Source of the DNA: Lingula anatina
Taxonomy: Eukaryota > Brachiopoda > Lingulata > Lingulida > Lingulidae
Direction of reading: 5' to 3'
Assembly: GCF_001039355.2 (NCBI RefSeq)
Contig: NW_019773692.1
Span: 611,082 to 675,081 of the forward strand
Length of the DNA stretch: 64,000 nt
Every line of letters starts with the position of its first letter. The first letter of the stretch is position 1. Positions 52,601 to 61,600 of the stretch are shown here, one piece after another. The notes beneath the pieces are model-generated. The model was not told the DNA's origin. It did no database searches and was given only the letters and a program-made list of their open reading frames with translations. The position numbers and the translations under genes were made by a program.

Positions 52601-55600
52601 AAGGATTTTGGCACATCACGCGGATTCTCGTGTGCAGTCGAGACCAAAATAACACAGGTGCATGACACAATCCTCAGACGTAAGTTGCGAGTTTTTGTAC
52701 AGTGTGTTGGATAACGAAAAGCCCAGAACTGCACACATTGTGAATATGAGCAATATCGTATGAATCTTATTTTATTGCAATAAAGTGTTGTTGTTGTCTG
52801 CTTTTCCCGCGGTTTTAAGTAGGTCATCAGAAAACCGTGCTCGATATGCTATGTTAGAGAGGGCTCCATCAGTTAAAATCACTTAAGAGATTTTAACAAA
52901 AAAAACGTACATTTAGGAAAAAAACCCTGGATTAACTTTGAATGCAGGAATGGGGTCGCTGACCATTGGTGAGTACGGGAAAATTGCCGTTTACTCCAGG
53001 AAAATCCAATTTTTGGCCAAAACGAAGAGTTATTATGACTTTAAACTTCAACACTACTTAGCGAAACATCTATTCATAAATTTCAGTATAAGTAACTCAC
53101 ATTGAGTTTTGTCTTCCTTAATTCATGATATTGTCTTTTATATAATGTCCATTGCTAATAATGTATGGACACATTTTCCTTTTAGCAACACTACACAGTG
53201 CGTGACATTGAGGTGATGGCAGAGTGTATATGTAATGGCCATCAGACTGACTGTGCACAGAACAACCTCACTGGCCAGTATTCTTGTGTGTGTGGTGGCA
53301 ACACAGAGGGTCTCTACTGTGAGAGATGTCAGCCTTATTATAACCAGGCAGCCTTCACTTATGGAATACCTTGTGAAAGTAAGAGAGAAATGGACTTGTT
53401 TGGAAAAATGGGATTGGGTTGCTGTCTTCTTGAGTGTGTTAATGAATTTTTAATGTGACAGTTCCAGCCACCTAGTTTTCCAATCGTAATTAATTGAATC
53501 CAACATTTTATATGCTGTAGGAGACAATAATTCTGTATCACCCATATCATGTGTATGAGTATTTCTGTGTTTTTAAAATTGAAATTCACTTGGTCCTCTA
53601 TAAATGTGTAGAAAATCAAAATCCTTGAACTCAGCATAAAAAAACAGATATCATTTTACCCTAGGCTGCAATTGTTTCAACCACAGTGAAGAGTGCTATT
53701 ACAATCAGACAGTGGACGCCAACAACCTGAGTTTCAATAGCAGTGGTATCAGGGCAGGTGGTGGAGTTTGTATTGACTGTCAACACAATACTTCAGGTAA
53801 CATCTGCTGTAACTCTGATATTCTAAATAAATTATGATTAATACATCATATGTTACCTGTGTAAATATGCCAAACTGTTGATGACAGGTAAAGTGATGTT
53901 TTTTCTGTTTAGCAGATGTAAAATTGATTTCTCTCATGAAAATTTAATAAGTTTTAATCCTACATACTGTGAGTGTTATATGACAGTAGATTTCAAGTTA
54001 TGGAGTGTATTTTAATGACGATGTTACCAAGAAATGTCATAATTGAAAATTATAATTATTTATGATATTTTGTGGCAATCTTTAAATATAATGGATATCC
54101 ATTTTGCTGTGATAAAAGAGCAGGTTTTAATCCCAACCTTGATTTCAGGTGTCAACTGTGAGAAATGTGAAGACTATTTTTTCCGTCCTCATGGCCGTCC
54201 CCAGACCCACCCTAATGCTTGTGTCTCCTGTGATTGTCACATGGCAGGGGTGACACTTAACCTGGAGACAGGACTTTTGGGTGACTGTGTCATGAATAAT
54301 GATTCCATATTGCCAATTGGAAAGGTGAATAAATAGCTCAGTCAATTTCTAAATCATAAGATCATTTTATATATATATATTGAAGTGCCTTGTCACTTTT
54401 TAGGGAGAAAAGACAGTATTGAGCTAATGATTAACAGAAAATCCCCATGCCTGGACATTTTGAAACACTCAACAGTTCTTGGCACCCTGTTAATATTCAT
54501 ACATGATTAAAAGAGAACCAATGAAAAGTTGATAATTGAATTATCACGGTTGAATCCAGAAACACAAAAAATTAACTTCACTGCCATGATGATATATTTC
54601 AGGCTCCAGGAGACTGCTTCTGCAAATCCAATGTGATTGGTTCCAAGTGTGATCAGTGTGCTGAAGGCTACTTTAACTTGTCTCAAGAAAACCCACAGGG
54701 TTGTCAAGGTAATATTTACACACCAGTAGTGCATGGCTGAATTCAGAAATTGTATGCAAGCTCTGAATCATACTTTGCCCAACACACTGATGTTAAATAT
54801 GTGAATTCAGATTTTAACTTAATTTTTCTTTGATACTCATTGATAATCAAATAGATGTTTGAAATTGAATTTTACATGTATAACTGTAACACTGCTAATT
54901 CTGTTAGAGCAGTGCTGCAGTGACCAAATTACATTATGATTTGAAAAATGATATGCCATGATATTTCCTTCAGGTTGTCTGTGCCACAGCCCAGGGACCA
55001 TTGGTGGTTCAGGTATATGTGAACCTGATAATAATGGACAATGTCCCTGTAAGGAGTTTACTACAAATCGTATCTGTGACATGTGCATGGATGGATATTA
55101 TGGACTAGAGAGCAACAACACACAAGGTTACCTTTTTTTTTTTTTTTTGAGACTTTGGCATTAAACCATGGAATCGATTTCACCTTCCCATTTTGTATTG
55201 TGCTTTAAAGACATTTAATTCCATTTAGATTGACATCAGATATTTGGTTCACTTCATGCTAAAACAAAAGACCCAGAACCTCATACTTGAATGTCCCAAA
55301 AATTTTGTGTTCTGTGCTCTTTTGTGTGGCCAGTCATGAAAAAAAGACCAAGATGAACAACTCAGTTTTTTCCTTGTCTCTTTATTCTCTCCATTTTGAG
55401 CAAAGTTTAAATGTGAGGAATGTGTAAAATGTGGGTTTATTCATTTAAATGTGCAGGTTTATCTGGATACAACAAAAACATTCCCATATTTATCTGATGC
55501 TACCTCCCTTTCTTGCGTCAGTGTTCTAAATATTATAATTTCTAGGATTTTCATTATATTTTCAGGATGCAGTCCGTGCAATTGTGATGTTGGAGGTTCC

Positions 55601-58600
55601 ACCAGTCCAGTATGTAATAAAACCACTGGACAGTGTCCATGCAGACCTAATGTGGCTGGACTGCAGTGTGATAGGTATTTGCATACTTATTTTACATATG
55701 TAATTTTGTGACCACTGACACAAAACCCTTAACCCTTATATTACTATATTTTCACAAAGGTGCTCACTATTTTTCACAGTGATTTTTTAAAATTTTCTTT
55801 CATAATCACATTTGTATGCCATGGTTATACATCCATGTGTTCTGAACTGTTTCAGCCCAGCAGACAACTACTACTATCCATCTGTACACTTCATTAGTGC
55901 TGAGTTTGAAAACCTTCAAAACAGTGCCTGGGACAGAAAGCAGACACCTGATCCTTTCTTTGGATTTGGATATGGAGTTCTTACCCGCACAGTAAGTAAA
56001 ACAAGTTTGTCATGAAAAATAGCAAAGTAACAAAAACCCACACTGCAATAGATTCAGTTTTATGACCTGAAGAATTTTAAATGTGAAAAATATCTTCATC
56101 TTACTCTTTGAAGGAATAGTAATGATTTTAATAATTTCTTTGCCTTCTTTAATTGATTGTAATGGTTTATCAGGGGGAGTCCACCACCCAGTTAGACATA
56201 CCTGCAATCGACCAGCTCTCTGGTCAGTTTCATGTAGTCCTCAGGTACATGGCCAATGGCAGTATGGATGGCAACCTGACTGTGCTCTCTGGACAAGGTA
56301 ATACTTAACAATCACAAAGTACTTGTATGAAAATTGAGTAAATTTTTGTATTTAGTTCACTTGCATGCTATTGTCAAGCTGGGTGCATTCTTATGGTTTT
56401 TGTGAAATGTATTTCGCAATATTTTTAAATTTTTACTTATTAGCTTTTATTTTAAATTTTGAATTTTTTATTTCTCTCATAAAATTAATCATCACTAACA
56501 TATCTCTTTCAGTCCCACAGTTAAGGCAGATCATCAGCCTCAGCTTCTGTCCCACATGGTGTTATATTGCCATTGGCAATGATGCTGGCATTAATTTGCA
56601 GCCTGGATCCTATACCATCCAGATTCAGGTTCCTTCTCAAACTGGGATTGAAATACTATTGGTAAGGTTATATCTGCTTAGTTTAAGGATATGTCACAGC
56701 ATTTTTAGATTTCTATTTATTTATTATTGGTTTTTTCATCGCCAGGAAAATATTTTTGATTGATGTCCCTGTATTGTGTAAATGCTAGATTATCAAGAAG
56801 GTTTCTTTATTAGTTAAATAAGAGCATGCCTGTTTTTCCCATCTGACACAACTAACAAACTTTTAAAGAAATTCTTATACTAATATTGGTTCCTGGGATA
56901 TGCAGCTGTTCAGAGTAGAACTGCATGAAGTTGGTATTCTTAATTTAAAATTATTTGCATGTTGACTTTCTGATGATGATTTTTTTTTTTTTTTTTTTGG
57001 TTTTATGTTGTATTTCAATACTAACCCCAATTATGCATGTTGGTTAAAGGACCAGGTTGTAGCTCTCCCAGTAGAGTTCAGGAATGCTACAGAGGTGCTG
57101 GGTGGAGAAGCCAACACATTTCATTCCACTTGTGATGTTGTGAGTAATCTGGCAAGGTCAGTATCTAGGCTGCTAAAGTGATGGTACTGTTCGTTCCCCT
57201 CCTAAAGCATCTTGTAGGCATCCATAGTTTTGTTAGAGGTGATTTAGTTGATTATTAAATAGAAAGTATGAAGGACACATAGATCCAAGCTTTGATAAAA
57301 CCTTGTATAGTCTTTGATAGTTTCCAAAGAATTATTATTGTCTGGAGTTACAATAAGTATATGTTCTTTGGAATATTTACCTCTACCCTTAATGACTAAA
57401 ATTAATTAAACATTTGCTATTAGGTGAAATAAACATTGATTCTATATTTCATCATATGGGCTTAGTAAACAGACAAAAAAATTGACAATGGCTTTTACCT
57501 CATAGCGAAAATGCCATTTGTTTTACAGGGACCCTGCTAGGCAAAGTTACTGTGATTCCCAAGAGTTCTCCCTGACCTCATACTACCTGAATGGTGCAGT
57601 GCCCTGTAACTGTAACATCCTGGGCAGTAATGAGACCATGTGTCAGCCTAAAGGTGGTCAGTGTACATGCAAACCAGGAGTGACTGGACAAAGGTGTGAC
57701 CAGTGTATGGTAGAGTTCTACAGCCTGACTTCAGCTGGATGTGCAGGTAATCACAAGTTAGATTAGATCACAGACTGTTATGCTATGCCATTGTACAGTC
57801 TGTCTGTCTGTCCGTCCATCCCTCCAACTCTCCCTCTATCCCTTCAGTAGACTGTTTGAGACATTAGGTAGACCTGGCAACAAATCTTTTTTCTGCTCCT
57901 TACATTTGGTCCTTGTTTTCTGTAACACAAATGGCTAAGTGTGTAGACCTTTGTTTTCTTCACAATTTTAAGTCCCTTCAACAATTCTCACACAACAAAA
58001 ATGTAAACTCATATTCAATCCGATGTGTGTTGTTCAAAAATGTTTAAACTATACATAGTTGTTTTTTCTCTTTAGCCTGTGAGTGTGCCAGCGATGACAA
58101 GATCTGTGACTTTGTTACTGGTCAGTGTAAATGTCCACCCAATACACAGGGCAGGCAGTGTGACCAATGTGTGGCCAACCACTGGGGCTGGGATGGCAAA
58201 GTAGGGTGCCAGGCTTGTGGTTGTAATGCCACTGGCTCAGTGAACCTCCAGTGTAACCTGACCACAGGTGTGTGTGCCTGTCAGCCTGGAGTTCATGGTG
58301 CTCAGTGTCTGGAGTGCCTGGATGAGTATGCCTTCTTCAGTCCCACTGGCTGTGTGGCATGTAACTGTAATACTGCTGGCAGCACAAGTACTGTTTGTGA
58401 CAAGGGGAGTGGACAGTGCCCATGCAAGGTCAGTACACATGAAAGGTTTAGATGTATTTCCTGTGTTTTAATCTAATGCTAAGGAAACAGTAAATTGTGA
58501 TATGTTTAAGAAACATAACTGTTTAGACACAATGAAATATTTATTGTTCCTCAGAATTGATAACACAAAGAATATGCAGTGGTTTCACCAACTGAAACAT

Positions 58601-61600
58601 TTGGTCTTAAACAAATGAACAGAACAGGTTCCTGATTAAAAAACTTTGGTAGTTTCCATTTCTTGGTATACACTGATAATTACTTTTTTTCAGAGTAACA
58701 CAGTAGGCCAGTACTGTGGCAGTTGTAGGGCAGGAACATACCATCTGTCTAGTGGTTATGATACTGGCTGCCTGGACTGTATATGTATGGGTATCACTCA
58801 GAACTGTGCCAGCTCAGGACTGAGATACACACGGGTGAGAAAAATTATCAGGCCTCACATGTAATATCATGTACGGTAACAATGTGTAGCATGTAGGAAG
58901 ACAGGGAAATTTTCTTATTTTGATTACAGTTTCACAAAAACTAGATGTCCATGCTCATGAACTATCCCTGCTGTTTTAGTTTTTGAATTTTAAGAACATA
59001 TTGCATGATATTTGACTGATTGAATTTTAAGACCAATTTGGTACATATTATATAATATAATTTAAGTGTCATTATGCTTGATTTCTTCCAATTTTTCATT
59101 CAGCAAACTCTTGCAGTAAACCAGTTTAATGATGGTATTAGCAAGCCATCCTTTGAGGTGATGAATGCCACCGCATCCAAACCTATCAATGCCACAAACA
59201 CACTGCTGAATGGCGTAGAAGTCGCCCAGGCAACCATTAACAACCCACAAGAACCTCTGTATTGGAGAAGCATATACACCTTCATCAATGACTTCACCAA
59301 GTATTACGGATCCAGTCTTAACATGACAGTGCATTATATCAATGTCCTTGGGTTTGGAGCACCACTCAACACCAGCGTGGTGTTGGTCACGCCCACTCAG
59401 AAGAGACTGTACTATTNGCAACCCACAAGAACCTCTGTATTGGAGAAGCATATACACCTTCATCAATGACTTCACCAAGTATTACGGATCCAGTCTTAAC
59501 ATGACAGTGCATTATATCAATGTCCTTGGGTTTGGAGCACCACTCAACACCAGCGTGGTGTTGGTCACGCCCACTCAGAAGAGACTGTACTATTCAGTGC
59601 CCCAAGTTCAGGTCAACACCACCACGACAATATCAGTGAAATGGCTGGAGAGTTTTTGGAGGGTTGTGGACACTAATGCTCCAGTGAGTAGAGGGGAGTT
59701 CCTCACGTGTCTGGCTGATGTGAAGTGGCTGTTGCTTCCAGCTTCCTGGTCAACGGGGCCCCATGTCACTAGGTGGGTGGTGGATATATGTATGGAATTT
59801 AAACTCAAGTAACCTTGAGGAAAGTTAATTTTAGTTGTGATAGTGTTCAAAATTATGAGTGTTGCTTAAATTAGATAGTATATTTAGACTTCTGAGGATT
59901 AAGAATAGAAAGCAAATATTCAAATTACTCACTATTAATGGATATTCAAGTTTATGTGGGTAGCATTGATACACATGTAATTTGTCAATCCATGTTTTCA
60001 GTATTGAAGCTGTGCAGTATGAAGAAGCCTCCACCTCAGGCACTGGGTCCTTAGCACTGTCAGTAGAACAGTGTGTATGTCCTCCTGGATATGACGGACT
60101 TTCTTGTGAGGTAAAACATGAAGCTTTTTAGATATAAATGGTGGTGACAATAAAACCATCTTTAATTTTATAAGGTATGTATTTTAATGCTTTAAAAATG
60201 TATGTACCTGTTTGTGAATAGTTATCATTCATTTTCAATTTGAAAGATAGGATGTATTATTAGAAGAATACGTTTGTCGTAAAAAAGGTTGACAGTGTCT
60301 TAGGCATTTCATAGTTAAGGTAGGACCGCAAGTTAGACATTTTTTTTCTTAAATTAAAGGTCTTAGCTTTTTAATTCCTGTTGCATTCATTCCATGTATC
60401 TTCAAAACATGCAATTATTCTTGAAACTCAAGTTCATCGTGCGACATAATATTGGGATTTTTGGGGCAAAAACATCATTTTTTTTCTGATTTTCTCAGGC
60501 ACCTGGACAGCAATAAACATGCTTTTAATGGTATTTTAACACTTGAAAAAAGTACTACAAAAGGGGTTCAAAATTTTTCTTTAAAGACTTACTGTTGATT
60601 TTATCTATAAAAATGTGATTTTTATCCTTAATTGGGGTACATTCCGCCCTTAAAAACACTTTCTCAGTCATAGTGGGGCATACATCCCCTTGTTAATCTA
60701 TAACAGTGCAGAAGAGTTGCATATTTTGATTAATATGCCCCTGATGTATTTATTCCAGAGATGTGCCACAGGGTACAAGCGTGAGAATGTGACCACCCAT
60801 GGCTACCTGGGTGTGTGTATTCCCTGTGAGTGTAATGGCCATGCTGAGTACTGTGACCCAGACACTGGAGAGTGCAAGGACTGCAGGGATAACACCACAG
60901 GTACGGAGACTGTAGTGGCAGTGAAAGCACTCAGCCAATACCTACTTCAGATGTAATTACTGCAAATTAGTAGGTTGCCCTTTGTGGATAGCATGCTGCC
61001 TGTTCCTGATCATGTAACTCTTTTTATTCATAAGAGTATAGATTTTATAATTAACCTTGTCCAGTGAGCAACCTATTTGTTATATATTTGCATAGGGATG
61101 AAATGAAAAATAAAATGGGGTAGATAAAAAAAAAATAATACCCATATAATATATAACTACTACAGGAGCAGGAGTCAGATTGAGGGAAAGCCTGAAAAAC
61201 CTTACAAATATTTTACTATAAGCTACAGTCTTTGGAGAATACAACTTTGAATTTTCTGTATTTTTCAGGGACGAACTGTGAACTGTGTGCCATTGGTTAC
61301 TATGGCGATGCTACCCAGGGTACCCCCAATGACTGTAGGCCCTGTCCCTGCTACAGCCCCAGGGTCATGGACCCCAGCTGTACTGAGGTGAATGGATCAG
61401 TGCAGTGTCTTAGCTGTGCTTTAGGTTATACTGGAGATATATGTGATAGGTAAGGGAATTAGTCTAACAAGGGAACTTCTGGTCTTGGGATGGATATGTG
61501 TCTACTACATTTCTCACTGGATGAATGCATATTAGAAGTGGACATATATTTGAAATTAAAAAAAAAAATTAAGCATTGAACCGTAATTTGGGATTTGGAC

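Noticed and set aside
59062-59478. 138-codon minus-strand ORF
   Set aside because: Antisense of the L4a exon and kept long by the artificial duplication.
59241-59594. A true internal duplication of the L4a domain
   Set aside because: The copies are 100% identical, include intergrade 'ng', and shift the frame; a biological duplication would not look like this.
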